Assembly: GCA_963664255.1 (NCBI GenBank)
Contig: OY760938.1
Coordinates: 1,240,001 to 1,304,000 of the forward strand
Origin: G963663775 sp963664255
GTDB taxonomy: Bacteria; Bacillota; Clostridia; Oscillospirales; Butyricicoccaceae
DNA length: 64,000 nt
Direction: 5' to 3'
Shown piece by piece: positions 7,976 through 16,699 of this stretch. Position numbers and translations under genes: made by a program. The notes under the pieces are model-generated. The model searched no databases. It was not told the origin of the DNA and was given only the letters and a program-made list of their open reading frames with translations. The number at the start of each line of letters is the position of its first letter. Positions within the stretch are counted from its first letter, which is position 1.

Positions 7976-9370
7976 ATGGCAACGATCACGAAACGCAATA
8001 ACACCTACAAAATCACAGTGTCCTGTGGCTATGACATTAACGGCAAGCAGATACGCCGCCATACGACATGGGTGCCAGAGCCGGGCATGACCGCCAAGCA
8101 GGAAGCAAAGGAACTGGAACGGCAAAAGGTATTGTTTGAGGAAAAATGCCGCACTGGGCAGGTGCTGGATGGCGGCATACGCTTTGCAGAGTTTGCTGAG
8201 CGGTGGTTTGCTGATTATGCGGAGAAGCAGCTACGGCCGACAACGCTGAGGAGCTATCACCAAATTACGAATCGCATAAATGCGGCAATCGGGCATATTC
8301 GGCTTGATAAGCTGCAGCCACATCATATTATTTCCATGTATAATAATCTATCAGAAGTGGGTGTAAGGGCAACAACTAGCTCTATGCATACCCGCTCGGA
8401 TGGTTTGAAAAGCATCGTGAAGCAGACGGGAATGTCTTTGGAAGCATTTGCGAAAAGCGCAGGCATTTCAGATACAACGCTACGGGGTGCTTGCAATGGA
8501 AAGAATGTTGCAGCCGATTGTGCACAAAAAATCAGTGATGCGTTGGAAATGCCGTTGGCAGAGCTGTTTGTTTCAACGCATGAGCAGCGTCCGCTTGATC
8601 CGGCAAGCGTCCGTAAACACCACGCCGTTCTTTCTTCCATACTGGCAACAGCCGTAAAGTGGCAGGTCATTCCGTCAAACCCATGCGAACGGGTGCAGCC
8701 ACCCAAGCTAGAACGGAAAGAGTCCGTATATCTTGATGAACAGCAGGCGGTGCAATTACTTGATCTTTTGAGCGAACAGGGCATACAACACCGTACCATT
8801 GTTACGCTTTTACTATTTACAGGTTTGCGTCGTGGTGAGTTATGCGGTTTGGAATGGGCTGACGTGGATTTCGCCCAAGGGCTTCTTGATGTACAGCGAT
8901 CTTCCCTATATCTGCCCGGAAAAGGTATTTTTGCAGATGAAACCAAAAACCATACCTCAAGCCGAGTGATTAAGCTACCACCAGATGCGTTGCTGATATT
9001 GCGCCAATACCGCGCGCGTCAGCAGGAACGCCGCTTGCAGGTCGGCGACCAGTGGCAGGACAACGGGCGGCTGTTTACTACATGGGACGGCTCACCAATC
9101 CACCCTGACACCTTTTCAAAATGGTTCTCTGGGTTTGTGAAGAAGCATGGAGTGCCGCCGATCACGGCGCATTCATTACGGCATACCAACGCCACACTGC
9201 TGATTGCGGCAGGTGTAAATGTAAAAACGGTATCCTCACACCTTGGACATGCGACCATTGCCACAACGGGCAATATTTACGCCCATGCGATTAAATCAGC
9301 AGAAGCCGCCGCCGCAGAAGCTTTGCAGAACGTTCTTTCAAGCACCAAAAAGAAACATACAAGGGTATAA
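7976..9370 (+). CDS. int: Tyrosine integrase with embedded HTH domain
   Basis: 464 aa, longer than the usual 370-400. It has an N-terminal arm-binding region and a SAM-like core-binding domain (about 67-125 and 200-225). An inserted XRE-like helix-turn-helix (about 145-200, MSLEAFAKSAGISDTTLRG) splits the core-binding domain. The catalytic domain has Arg 285 (TGLRRGE), H399-x-x-R402, His 425 and Tyr 435 (NIYAH), all present. It integrates and excises the element, probably at the 3' end of tRNA-Leu 130 bp downstream. Confidence 0.88.
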   Translation: MATITKRNNTYKITVSCGYDINGKQIRRHTTWVPEPGMTAKQEAKELERQKVLFEEKCRTGQVLDGGIRFAEFAERWFADYAEKQLRPTTLRSYHQITNRINAAIGHIRLDKLQPHHIISMYNNLSEVGVRATTSSMHTRSDGLKSIVKQTGMSLEAFAKSAGISDTTLRGACNGKNVAADCAQKISDALEMPLAELFVSTHEQRPLDPASVRKHHAVLSSILATAVKWQVIPSNPCERVQPPKLERKESVYLDEQQAVQLLDLLSEQGIQHRTIVTLLLFTGLRRGELCGLEWADVDFAQGLLDVQRSSLYLPGKGIFADETKNHTSSRVIKLPPDALLILRQYRARQQERRLQVGDQWQDNGRLFTTWDGSPIHPDTFSKWFSGFVKKHGVPPITAHSLRHTNATLLIAAGVNVKTVSSHLGHATIATTGNIYAHAIKSAEAAAAEALQNVLSSTKKKHTRV

Positions 9371-9466
9371 AAAAGCCCCTCCAAACACTAGATTTGAAGA
9401 GGATAAGCACCAAATAAACACCAAACGCAGATTGCAAGAAAAAGTAAAATTAAAAATGGTTATAAA

Positions 9467-9499
9467 AAAGCCCGTCTTTCGTTTAAAAAGGCGGGTTTT
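9467..9499. terminator. Bidirectional terminator between int and tRNA-Leu
   Basis: Thirteen-bp stem with two G-U pairs and a 6-nt loop, A-rich on the left and T-rich on the right. It can end the integrase transcript and, read on the minus strand, the tRNA-Leu transcript. Confidence 0.7.
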
Positions 9500-9501
9500 C
9501 T

Positions 9502-9588
9502 TGGTGCCGCTGGCCGGACTCGAACCGGCACGGTATTTCTACCGAGGGATTTTAAGTCCCTTGTGTCTACCGATTTCACCACAGCGGC
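9502..9588 (-). tRNA. tRNA-Leu (anticodon TAA)
   Basis: Acceptor stem GCCGCTG pairs with CAGCGGC (9506-9512), discriminator A, CCA encoded. The long variable arm is typical of class II tRNA-Leu, and the anticodon loop CTTAAAA gives UAA. Its 3' end faces the integrase, the expected integration site of the 1-9.5 kb element. Confidence 0.95.
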
Positions 9589-9726
9589 ATTTTCTCGGTC
9601 TAAAATAAAGTATATCATGTTATTCAAATACTGTCAATTAAAACATACTTGAACCCATTGTCCACAGGAAAACATCCCACACACATATACAGAACTCGTG
9701 CCGTATGTGCAGGGGAAATTTTTTTT

Positions 9727-9842
9727 AGAACCTGTATTCACAAACGAGAATGGGTGCATTTGATAAAGTTTTTTGTCATACAAGACAAAAAACAAGGAAT
9801 ATTTCTCAAGCACGACTATTCGGGGTTACGAATACAGGCTCT
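9727..9842. repeat. MITE-like inverted-repeat element, copy A
   Basis: 116 bp bounded by imperfect terminal inverted repeats (AGAACCTGTATTCACAAAC on the left and its near complement on the right), with no coding capacity. A second element with the same outer repeats lies at 26208-26315. A mobilising transposase was not identified. The stretch 9589-9726 shows nothing else recognisable. Confidence 0.65.
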
Positions 9843-9878
9843 TACATACATCTTATATGTGTGCGTGGTGGGGACAGA

Positions 9879-10271
9879 TTATCCTGCAATACCCAATGGA
9901 GAGAAAATATAATATACGATACCAACACAAACCAAGGCGACGATTGAAACCACATGACGATATTTCCAAGGCGTCAAATCAACAGCCCCTACATCTTGCT
10001 GTACATATACCTCGCCGTGCTTGTTTCGGCGATGCAGAATATACAGAAGCCGCAATTCAAGCGGACAGATGACTGCCACACAATAGAGATAGTGCACTTT
10101 AGAACTAAACAGCAGCAAAAACAGAGAATATCCAACCACGTGGAACAGGAAGGTGACCTTTGCCGCATGCTTTGGCAGACGGTTGAAGAAGAACCCACCA
10201 AATACCGCAGTCAGCACAGGTAGCACAGGCAGTGCAATCAGCATCACCAGCATATCCAGCAGTGTTTTCAA
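9879..10271 (-). CDS. Small multispanning membrane protein
   Basis: 130 aa with about four hydrophobic segments (residues 5-28, 42-58, 62-80, 108-126) and a positively charged HRRNKHG loop. No family recognised. The only start in this frame near the end is a TTG at 10271; a later ATG (MLVMLIALPV) is possible. Its 5' end meets the iolH-like gene fragment, so it may be truncated or newly started there. Confidence 0.45.
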   Translation of the reverse strand: MKTLLDMLVMLIALPVLPVLTAVFGGFFFNRLPKHAAKVTFLFHVVGYSLFLLLFSSKVHYLYCVAVICPLELRLLYILHRRNKHGEVYVQQDVGAVDLTPWKYRHVVSIVALVCVGIVYYIFSPLGIAG

Positions 10272-10593
10272 ACCTTGCCATCAATATGGGCGTGCAGGTC
10301 ATCAACACCGAGCTGTCCGGCGACCCAAACCAGCAGGAAATCTGCAATGGTATGTGGTTCCGCTTGACGGAAGAACTGCTGCCATTGTTTGAAAAAGAGG
10401 GTAACCGAGTGGAAATCCAGTCCCATCTGTATGATTTCTGTGAGCTGAACAACGAAACCTGTGATATGGTCAAGTCCTTCCGTTCCAAAAATCTCGGCTA
10501 TGTGTATTCCTCTCCGCACGGCTTCTTCTATGACCAAGGCAAGGGCGATGTGAGCTCCATGCTGCAATATGCAGGCGATGAACTGACCCATCG
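10265..10593 (+). pseudogene. Fragment of IolH-like sugar-phosphate isomerase/epimerase
   Basis: About 110 codons encode the middle of a TIM-barrel isomerase of the IolH type (VQVINTELSGDPNQQEICNG, then IQSHLYDFCELNNE, then YVYSSPHGFF and AGDELTH). Both ends are missing. Near 10590 the frame runs straight into a chemoreceptor tail in another frame, so a deletion joined two genes. A gene of the same functional class is intact at 17817-18602 but is not a close copy. Confidence 0.65.
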
Positions 10594-10790
10594 CTTCGAG
10601 CGAGCAAGCCACAGCAATCCAGCAGATTATGCAAGGAATTGAGCAAATTTCCTATGTGATTCAAACAAATTCTGCAACCGTACAGCAAAGTGCCGCAGCC
10701 AGCGAAGAGCTTCCGGGGCAATCCAATATCTTGCAGCAGCATCTCAATCGGATTCAATTTCGATACGAAGAGAACCCGTCCCAAAGTGCC
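10594..10790 (+). pseudogene. Remnant of chemoreceptor C-terminus
   Basis: From about 10594 the frame encodes ASSEQATAIQQIMQGIEQIS and NSATVQQSAAASEEL, matching the last 60 residues of the signalling domain of the intact chemoreceptor at 19941-21719. No upstream sensor or membrane part is present. It is a deletion remnant fused behind the iolH-like fragment. Confidence 0.7.
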
Positions 10791-10905
10791 TGTGTGGAAT
10801 ACGAAAACCAAGCGCACACTGCACCGGACAGCGGGATTTGGCAACGCGCAGAACCTGACCCGCGCGTTTTTGAAAACGGAAATAGGTAGCGATTCTATCA
10901 TGAAA

Positions 10906-10937
10906 AAACGTGTATGTGACCCTTCACATACACGTTT
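10906..10937. repeat. Duplicated target hairpin, left of IS1182 copy 1
   Basis: Perfect 14-bp stem with loop CCCT. It is identical to 12509-12540 on the other side of the IS, so it is a 32-bp target duplication consisting of a whole hairpin. Confidence 0.9.
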
Positions 10938-12508
10938 CAGACCGTCGACAAAAAGGTACTTTACGCAACGCGTAGAGTACCTTTTTGATTTGTATTTAGA
11001 AACAAGCAATAGAAATAGGCCAATTGATTGATAAAGTGTTGTAAAGGTGGCGGCAGCATGCCCGTTCTTCGCTTCCATGTCGCCAGCTTTTTTAAATTCA
11101 TGCACGCGAAAGTAAGCGTGACCTGCATTTTCACCTTTTGCAGTCCACGTAGCTGAGTATAACGCATGGCATGTTTCTCTTTTGCATCGGCAAAAACACG
11201 CTCAATGGTTTCGCTTCTTAACTTGTAAATGTCCCGATACTCGGGAGTATGCCGGTAATCCTCAGCAAGTTCCATGTATGGCTCCCAAATATGCCGGGTT
11301 ACAACCTTTTGACAGGCTTTGCTTTCTGTACACTGGGAACGCATAGGACAATTTTTGCAAATTTCAGTGTTGCTTTTGTATTCACGGTATCCTTCCCGAT
11401 TGGTTGTAGAATATGTTAGGGCCTGCTTGTTTGGGCACAACACACAGTCAAAATATTCATCATACACAAAGTCATACTTTTTAAAGAATCCTTTTTTCGT
11501 CATTGGACGTTTGTATGGCACACAAGGAATTTTTTCACTGTCAATGATTTCTTTCATAATTGCCGGAGTTTTGTATCCTGCATCTACCGCAACAGCCTGT
11601 ATTTCCGGAAACTTTTTTAAAACCTTTTCATATACACTGCTGAACATCATGCTGTCATGAATATTTCCTGCACCCAGTACAAAGTCCAGTATAAAATTGT
11701 GTTTGTCACATGCGGTATTCGCTACATAGGCAAACTGCTTTTCATGTTCTCCCTTGTGGAACATTCCGCACTCTGGATCTGTTTTGCTTTGCGCGATTGT
11801 TTTTGTTGCCGGAGGTGTGGGCGGTTGGTCATCGTCATTGCCGTCATCCTTTTTCAGCGGCTTTTTTCCGTGCAGTCCCCGGTCTTTTGCGATTTCCTCA
11901 TCTAACTGCTTTTGGTAGCTTCTTGCCTGAATTTCAATTTCCGCAGGCTGGCTCTTTTTCTTGTTTGCACTTGCCTTTATGTGCGTACCGTCTATGAATA
12001 TCGCGCTTGCATCCACAAATCCGCAATCCACCGCTTCATTCAAAATATGTGTGAATATTCGTTCAAACACATCTGTTCCTTCAAATCGGCGTGTGTAGTT
12101 CTTTCCGAACGTAGAAAAGTGGGGGATTTTCTCTCCGATATCATACCCGATGAACCAGCGGTATGCCATATTTACTTCTATCTCTTTAATGGTCTGCCGC
12201 ATACTGCGGATTCCGAATAAGTATTGTATGAACACTATTTTAAACAGTGCTACCGGGTCGATTCCCGGTTTGCCCCATTCTATTTCGGAATACAGTCCTT
12301 TTACTTCGTCATATATGAAATTAAAATCAATCGCTCTGTCGATGTCCCTTAAAATGTGGTCTTTCGGTACCAAATCTTCTATGCTTACAAATTTTATTTG
12401 TTTTTGCTGTCCTCTGTCCTTTTTTATATACATCAAAAACACCCCTGTCCTTATGGTTTAATTATACCATAATTCCAGAGGTGCTTCGACCCTTTTGTCT
12501 ACAGGCTG
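10938..12508 (-). mobile_element. IS1182-family insertion sequence, copy 1
   Basis: 1571 bp, the same length as copy 2 (47657-49227). Ends are imperfect inverted repeats of about 20 bp (CAGCCTGTAGACAAAAGGGT and CAGACCGTCGACAAAAAGGT, 16/20 identical). One transposase gene fills it. Both flanks carry the same 32-bp hairpin. The encoded transposases of copies 1 and 2 are identical, so spread is recent. Confidence 0.92.
10961..12433 (-). CDS. IS1182-family transposase
   Basis: 490 aa from the ATG at 12433 (GGGG site 8 nt upstream; an upstream in-frame GTG exists). The N-terminal 100 residues match the DUF772/InsH-type domain (GIDPVALFKIVFIQYLFGIR). The DDE catalytic domain contains FIDGTHIKA, AVDAGYKTPAI and a C-terminal ETIERVFADAKEKH. 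A cysteine cluster near 340-375 (CVLCPNK, CKNCPMRSQC) is typical of the family. Cut-and-paste transposase; appears intact. Confidence 0.9.
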   Translation of the reverse strand: MYIKKDRGQQKQIKFVSIEDLVPKDHILRDIDRAIDFNFIYDEVKGLYSEIEWGKPGIDPVALFKIVFIQYLFGIRSMRQTIKEIEVNMAYRWFIGYDIGEKIPHFSTFGKNYTRRFEGTDVFERIFTHILNEAVDCGFVDASAIFIDGTHIKASANKKKSQPAEIEIQARSYQKQLDEEIAKDRGLHGKKPLKKDDGNDDDQPPTPPATKTIAQSKTDPECGMFHKGEHEKQFAYVANTACDKHNFILDFVLGAGNIHDSMMFSSVYEKVLKKFPEIQAVAVDAGYKTPAIMKEIIDSEKIPCVPYKRPMTKKGFFKKYDFVYDEYFDCVLCPNKQALTYSTTNREGYREYKSNTEICKNCPMRSQCTESKACQKVVTRHIWEPYMELAEDYRHTPEYRDIYKLRSETIERVFADAKEKHAMRYTQLRGLQKVKMQVTLTFACMNLKKLATWKRRTGMLPPPLQHFINQLAYFYCLFLNTNQKGTLRVA

Positions 12509-12540
12509 AAACGTGTATGTGACCCTTCACATACACGTTT
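12509..12540. terminator. Duplicated hairpin, bidirectional terminator right of IS copy 1
   Basis: Second copy of the 32-bp hairpin at 10906-10937. It is followed by a T7 run on the plus strand, and the left copy supplies a T run for the minus strand. Before insertion it was a bidirectional terminator between the lacI-type gene and the chemoreceptor remnant. Confidence 0.85.
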
Positions 12541-12628
12541 TTTTGTTTGCGCATCAAAATGGCGGTGAATCACGCTCGCATAGCAGGACGTCGCACCTTA
12601 TGCATAACGACAACTGGACGAAACCGTT

Positions 12629-13675
12629 TTAGACATCTAAATTTTCAGAGCAAATAATAGAAATCGGACTGCCTGTTTGCTCGGGAGAAACCGGCTTTCC
12701 TCGTTGCAGCAGGTCGCGCAGGATGATGAGCGGCTGATACCCCTGCCCAAAGAGGTCTTGCGTTATGGTGAAGTCAATGCTGCCTTGGCGTAGCAGGCGC
12801 TTGGTCGTTTCAGACACATCGTGTGCAATCACGCGAATCGTACCGGTTTTCCCAAGCACCTTAATGGCTTCCGCGCAGCCAACAACGCTACGATTTGCCA
12901 TATACACGGCATCCAGTTGCGGATTGCGCGCCAGCGTATCCTGCACCCGCCGATAGGTCATCATGTAATCATTATAAGTTTCCTCTATAATCAACTGTTC
13001 ATTTTGAAAGCCCAGCTCCCGCATACGAGTGCAAAAACCTTCCAAGCGTTTGCGATGTCCGTAAAACTCCAGATTGCCGACCATCGCCAGAATCAGCGCG
13101 TGTGGAGAAACACACTTGCTCATTAGCTCGCCGGCAATGCGTCCGCTTTTATCATAATCCTGTCCTACAAAACAAAGTCGGCGGCTGTTTGGCAAATCCG
13201 AATTGAATGTGATGACGGGAACGTCTTGCTCGGCAAGCCAGTCAATTTTTTGCTCAATTAAGAAATCATTGACCGCACAAATCGCAATCCCCTTCACTTC
13301 CTCCTGCAGCAATTCATCCAGCAGCTCCAGCGTTTCCGCGGGCACCTCGGTGCGGCATTCGCGCACTGTCACCTGAATGCCGAATTCCTGCAATTCGGCA
13401 CGGGCAGCTTCAATGCCGCGTGTGATTTCAGATTTGAAATGTCCTGTCCAATTTGGCAGCAGCACACCCAGCCGCAGTGGCGTATAATCCGAATCGCTCA
13501 GCGCAAGGTGGTGCAGGGCACGTGGCGGCAAATAGCCAACCGCTTGGATTGCCTCCAGCACACTTGCGCGAACAGAATCTTTGACATAAGAGCGGTTGTT
13601 AATGACACGGTCAACGGTGCCGCGCGAAACGCCTGCGCGGTCAGCAACCATTTGGATGGTGGGGCGTTTTGACAT
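12629..13675 (-). CDS. LacI-family transcriptional regulator
   Basis: 348 aa from the ATG at 13675 (AAAGGAACG upstream). The N-terminal LacI helix-turn-helix (TIQMVADRAGVSRGTVDRVI) is followed by a periplasmic-binding-protein-like ligand domain (LGVLLPNWTGHF, ITFNSDLPNSRR, HDVSETTKRLL). It is divergent from the sugar ABC operon at 14143, so it most likely represses that operon until the sugar or inositol ligand binds. Palindromes over its own promoter imply autoregulation. Confidence 0.88.
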   Translation of the reverse strand: MSKRPTIQMVADRAGVSRGTVDRVINNRSYVKDSVRASVLEAIQAVGYLPPRALHHLALSDSDYTPLRLGVLLPNWTGHFKSEITRGIEAARAELQEFGIQVTVRECRTEVPAETLELLDELLQEEVKGIAICAVNDFLIEQKIDWLAEQDVPVITFNSDLPNSRRLCFVGQDYDKSGRIAGELMSKCVSPHALILAMVGNLEFYGHRKRLEGFCTRMRELGFQNEQLIIEETYNDYMMTYRRVQDTLARNPQLDAVYMANRSVVGCAEAIKVLGKTGTIRVIAHDVSETTKRLLRQGSIDFTITQDLFGQGYQPLIILRDLLQRGKPVSPEQTGSPISIICSENLDV

Positions 13676-13730
13676 ATTTTTTCGTTCCTTTCTGGACGCA
13701 TAATCTCTATAAATAGTATAGCACACTTTA

Positions 13731-13774
13731 TGTGCTTTGCACACATATTTATAATGCACAGAAAATATGTGCAT
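13731..13774. promoter_or_regulatory. Candidate LacI-type operators in divergent region
   Basis: Two palindromes sharing the TGTGC half-site: TGTGC-3-GCACA at 13731-13743, next to the TATACT box of the regulator promoter, and ATGCACA-7-TGTGCAT at 13754-13774. Related GCACAAGATGTGC and repeated CACAAGCACAAGAT copies lie at about 13995-14032, downstream of the ABC-operon promoter. The 467-bp divergent region otherwise holds only promoters. Confidence 0.55.
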
Positions 13775-13958
13775 TTGTACAGCGAATATATATGTGCGGA
13801 TAGAACGTTTGAAACGGTCTCCATAATTGAATATTTTATATTTATCGACACATTTGACGAATAAAAATTTGGTTTGAGATAAAAATAACGAAAAAACAAA
13901 AGCAAATCTACACAAAAAATGTAGCACAAAGTCTGGTGGCAGACGGGCGGTTTTCTTG

Positions 13959-13988
13959 TTGACTTCGGATAGAACCGCAGTTTATAAT
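13959..13988 (+). promoter_or_regulatory. Promoter of the ABC/inositol operon
   Basis: TTGACT (13959-13964) and TATAAT (13983-13988) with 18-bp spacing, 155 bp upstream of the first gene. TGTGC-type repeats lie around and downstream of it, consistent with repression by the LacI-family protein. Confidence 0.65.
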
Positions 13989-14142
13989 AAGATACACAAG
14001 CACAAGATGTGCATAAACACACAAGCACAAGATAGTTCCGTGGAATGCCAAAGTACAAAGCGGCATCCGCTTGTGGTTTGCAGCAGCGTTGTTTCACAGC
14101 TGTGGCTGAGAAAATAAAGTGTAGAGAAGGAAGGAGTATAAC

Positions 14143-15654
14143 GTGGAGAATCAATACATCGTGCAGATGGAAGACATCACCGTGCAGTTCCCTGGCGTAC
14201 TGGCACTGGACAAAGTACGTTTTGACGCAAAGCCGGGCGAAGTACATGTTTTGCTAGGTGAAAACGGAGCGGGAAAATCGACGATTATGAAGGTTCTGGC
14301 GGGGGTCAACACGGAATATGAAGGCAAAATCCTCTATAAAGGACAGGAAATCGTGGCGCGCAGTGTAGATGAACAACGCGAAAGAGGCGTCAGCATCATT
14401 TTTCAGGAGATGAACCTGCTGAAAAACCTGTCAGTTGCAGAAAACATTTTCATGGGACGTCAGCCAACCAAAGCAGGAGGACAGGTCGACTGGAAGCGGA
14501 TGTATGCCGATGCGAGAGTGCTGCTCGATTCCATCAACTCCGACATTTCCGAAAAAGCAATGGTGTCCACTTTGTCGGTTGGGCAAATGCAAATGGTCGA
14601 AATTGCAAAGGCACTTTCGTTCAAATGCGACATCATCATTATGGATGAGCCAACCTCGGCATTGACCGAAAAAGAAGTGGACAGCTTGTTTGCCATCATT
14701 GAAAAGCTGAAAAAGCAAGGGGTTTCCATCGTTTACATTTCGCACCGCTTGGAAGAAATTATGAAAATTGGTGACCGCCTGACCATCTTCCGCGATGGCA
14801 AATATATCGACACCGTATTTATCAAGGATATTACCATCGACCAAATGGTGGCGATGATGGTTGGACGCGAGCTCAACGAATATTATCCCAAGGTTACGGT
14901 TGCAGCGGGCGAAAAGCTGCTGGAAGTCAACAACCTCAAGCAAGGAAGTACCATCAAAGACGTTTCGTTTTATGCACGAGCAGGTGAAATTACTGGATTT
15001 TACGGCTTGATGGGTGCGGGCAGAACCGAGCTGATGCGTGCAGTTTTTGGTGCGGATGCCTATGATGAAGGCGAAATCAAGGTAAATGGAAAATCTGTAA
15101 AAATCAGCAGTTGTGAGCAGGCGAAAAATCTGGGATTGGCATTGCTGACTGAGGATCGGAAGAACCAAGGATTGATTTTAGAGTTTACCCTAAACAAAAA
15201 TATTTCCATCGCGAATATGGATACCGCAATGACCTCTTTTGGATTCCATCACGCAAAGGAAACCGCACACAATCAAAAGCTTGCCGATTCCATGCGTGTC
15301 AAAACTCCATCTTTGGAGCAAAAGGCAAAGAATCTGTCGGGCGGCAACCAGCAAAAGGTGGTTATCTGCAAATGGCTCAACACCAATTCGGATATTATCA
15401 TCTTTGATGAGCCGACACGTGGCATTGACGTTGGTGCAAAGGCAGAAATCTACAAAATCATGAACTCCCTGAAAGAAGAAGGTAAGGCGGTCATCATGGT
15501 CACCTCTGAGCTTGCGGAATGTATGGGCGTCAGCGACCGTATTTATGTCATGCACGAGGGAGAAATGACAGGCTTGATTGAAGGCGCAGCTATGCAGGAC
15601 ATTACGCAGGAGTTGATTGTCAGCTATGCAACGGGCGCAAAAAAGAATGTGTAG
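14143..15654 (+). CDS. Sugar ABC transporter ATPase (RbsA/MglA-type)
   Basis: 503 aa, two fused nucleotide-binding domains as in RbsA/MglA. First domain: Walker A GENGAGKST (about 44-52), signature LSVGQ and Walker B IIMDEPTSAL. Second domain: a degenerate Walker A (GLMGAGRTE), LSGGNQQK and IFDEPTRGID, typical of carbohydrate importers. GTG start at 14143 preceded by GGAAGGAG. It energises the permease encoded 15 bp downstream. Substrate probably myo-inositol or a related sugar, judged from the dehydrogenase and isomerase in the same operon. Confidence 0.9.
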   Translation: MENQYIVQMEDITVQFPGVLALDKVRFDAKPGEVHVLLGENGAGKSTIMKVLAGVNTEYEGKILYKGQEIVARSVDEQRERGVSIIFQEMNLLKNLSVAENIFMGRQPTKAGGQVDWKRMYADARVLLDSINSDISEKAMVSTLSVGQMQMVEIAKALSFKCDIIIMDEPTSALTEKEVDSLFAIIEKLKKQGVSIVYISHRLEEIMKIGDRLTIFRDGKYIDTVFIKDITIDQMVAMMVGRELNEYYPKVTVAAGEKLLEVNNLKQGSTIKDVSFYARAGEITGFYGLMGAGRTELMRAVFGADAYDEGEIKVNGKSVKISSCEQAKNLGLALLTEDRKNQGLILEFTLNKNISIANMDTAMTSFGFHHAKETAHNQKLADSMRVKTPSLEQKAKNLSGGNQQKVVICKWLNTNSDIIIFDEPTRGIDVGAKAEIYKIMNSLKEEGKAVIMVTSELAECMGVSDRIYVMHEGEMTGLIEGAAMQDITQELIVSYATGAKKNV

Positions 15655-15669
15655 AGAGGGAAACGCAAA

Positions 15670-16632
15670 ATGAAAGATAATTTCAAAAAGATAGATTTAT
15701 CCAATATGTCGGCACTGTTTGTGCTGATTGTGCTCAGCATTGGCCTTTCGATTGTCGAACCGGCATTCCATTCGGTGGGAAACCTCATCAATATTTTGCA
15801 GCAGGTGACGGTAATCGCTGTATTGGCATTGGGCGTTAACGTCGTTATTTTCACAGGCGGTATTGATATTTCGGTAGGCTCTGTTGTGGCATTTACGGGC
15901 ATTGTCATGGGCAAGCTGATTGTAGAAGGCGGTATGCCGGATGCTTTCGGTGTGATTGTTGCACTGGTGGTGGGTGCTGCTTGCGGTACCTTTAACGGAC
16001 TGATGATTTCCAAATTTAAGCTGCAGCCGATGATTGCAACACTTGCAATGATGTCCATGGCACGCGGCGCGGCATTGACCTTGGCTGATGGACAAACCAT
16101 CACTGGCTATTCCGACACCTTCCGCTGGATTGGTTCGGGTACGATTCCCGGCACAGCAGTTCCTGTACAGATTATTTTCATGATTCTGCTGTACTTGGTG
16201 TTTTATTATGTGATGAAATACCGCAAGTTCGGTCGTTACATCTACTCGATTGGCGGCAACGAAGAAGCAACCCGCCTGTCTGGCATCAATGTAGACAAGT
16301 ACAAAACCTTGGCATATACCCTGTCCGGTCTGTGCTCGGCAATCGCGTCCATCATTTTGGTGGCGAAGCTGAACTCTGCACAGTCTACCGCAGGTTTGGA
16401 CTATGAAATGGATGCAATCGCTTCCTGCGTTATCGGCGGCACCAGCTTGCTCGGCGGCTTCGGCAGCGTTTGGGGTACTTTTGTCGGTGCGATTATCATG
16501 ATTGTGATTCGTAACGGTTTGAATCTGCTCAACGTTTCGTCGAACCTGCAGAAACTCGTCATCGGTATTGTTATCCTGCTCGCGGTGCTGGCAGACGCCA
16601 TTCGTCATAAGGCATCCAGCGGCAAGAAGTAA
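15670..16632 (+). CDS. Sugar ABC transporter permease (RbsC-type)
   Basis: 320 aa with 8-10 hydrophobic segments and the family signature around GGIDISVGSVVAFTG. It ends in basic residues (HKASSGKK). The conserved loop TRLSGINVDKYKTLAYTLSG contacts the ATPase. It follows the ATPase gene by 15 bp and precedes the binding-protein gene. Forms the membrane channel of the importer. Confidence 0.9.
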   Translation: MKDNFKKIDLSNMSALFVLIVLSIGLSIVEPAFHSVGNLINILQQVTVIAVLALGVNVVIFTGGIDISVGSVVAFTGIVMGKLIVEGGMPDAFGVIVALVVGAACGTFNGLMISKFKLQPMIATLAMMSMARGAALTLADGQTITGYSDTFRWIGSGTIPGTAVPVQIIFMILLYLVFYYVMKYRKFGRYIYSIGGNEEATRLSGINVDKYKTLAYTLSGLCSAIASIILVAKLNSAQSTAGLDYEMDAIASCVIGGTSLLGGFGSVWGTFVGAIIMIVIRNGLNLLNVSSNLQKLVIGIVILLAVLADAIRHKASSGKK

Positions 16633-16699
16633 TCTAGGTGTATAGACCCAAACGGGTGTATATAAATATGAAAAAACAAAGAGAAGAGGAGCAAACATT

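Larger units (their letters stand above)
1..9501. mobile_element. Integrative element (right-hand part) abutting tRNA-Leu
   Basis: Genes for zinc protein, J-domain protein, sigma-like factor, primase-helicase, DUF6291 protein and two small DNA-binding proteins run on the minus strand, opposite a repressor and a tyrosine integrase on the plus strand. The integrase end lies about 130 bp from the 3' end of tRNA-Leu, the usual site for such integrases. The left end lies outside the window and no second att copy is visible, so the right limit is inferred. No conjugation or virion genes are seen in this part, so ICE, plasmid-like island or phage satellite cannot be separated. Confidence 0.6.

Noticed and set aside
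13994..14040. Riboswitch in the leader of the ABC operon
   Set aside because: The leader shows repeated CACAAGCACAAGAT operator-like motifs but no recognisable riboswitch core or expression platform.
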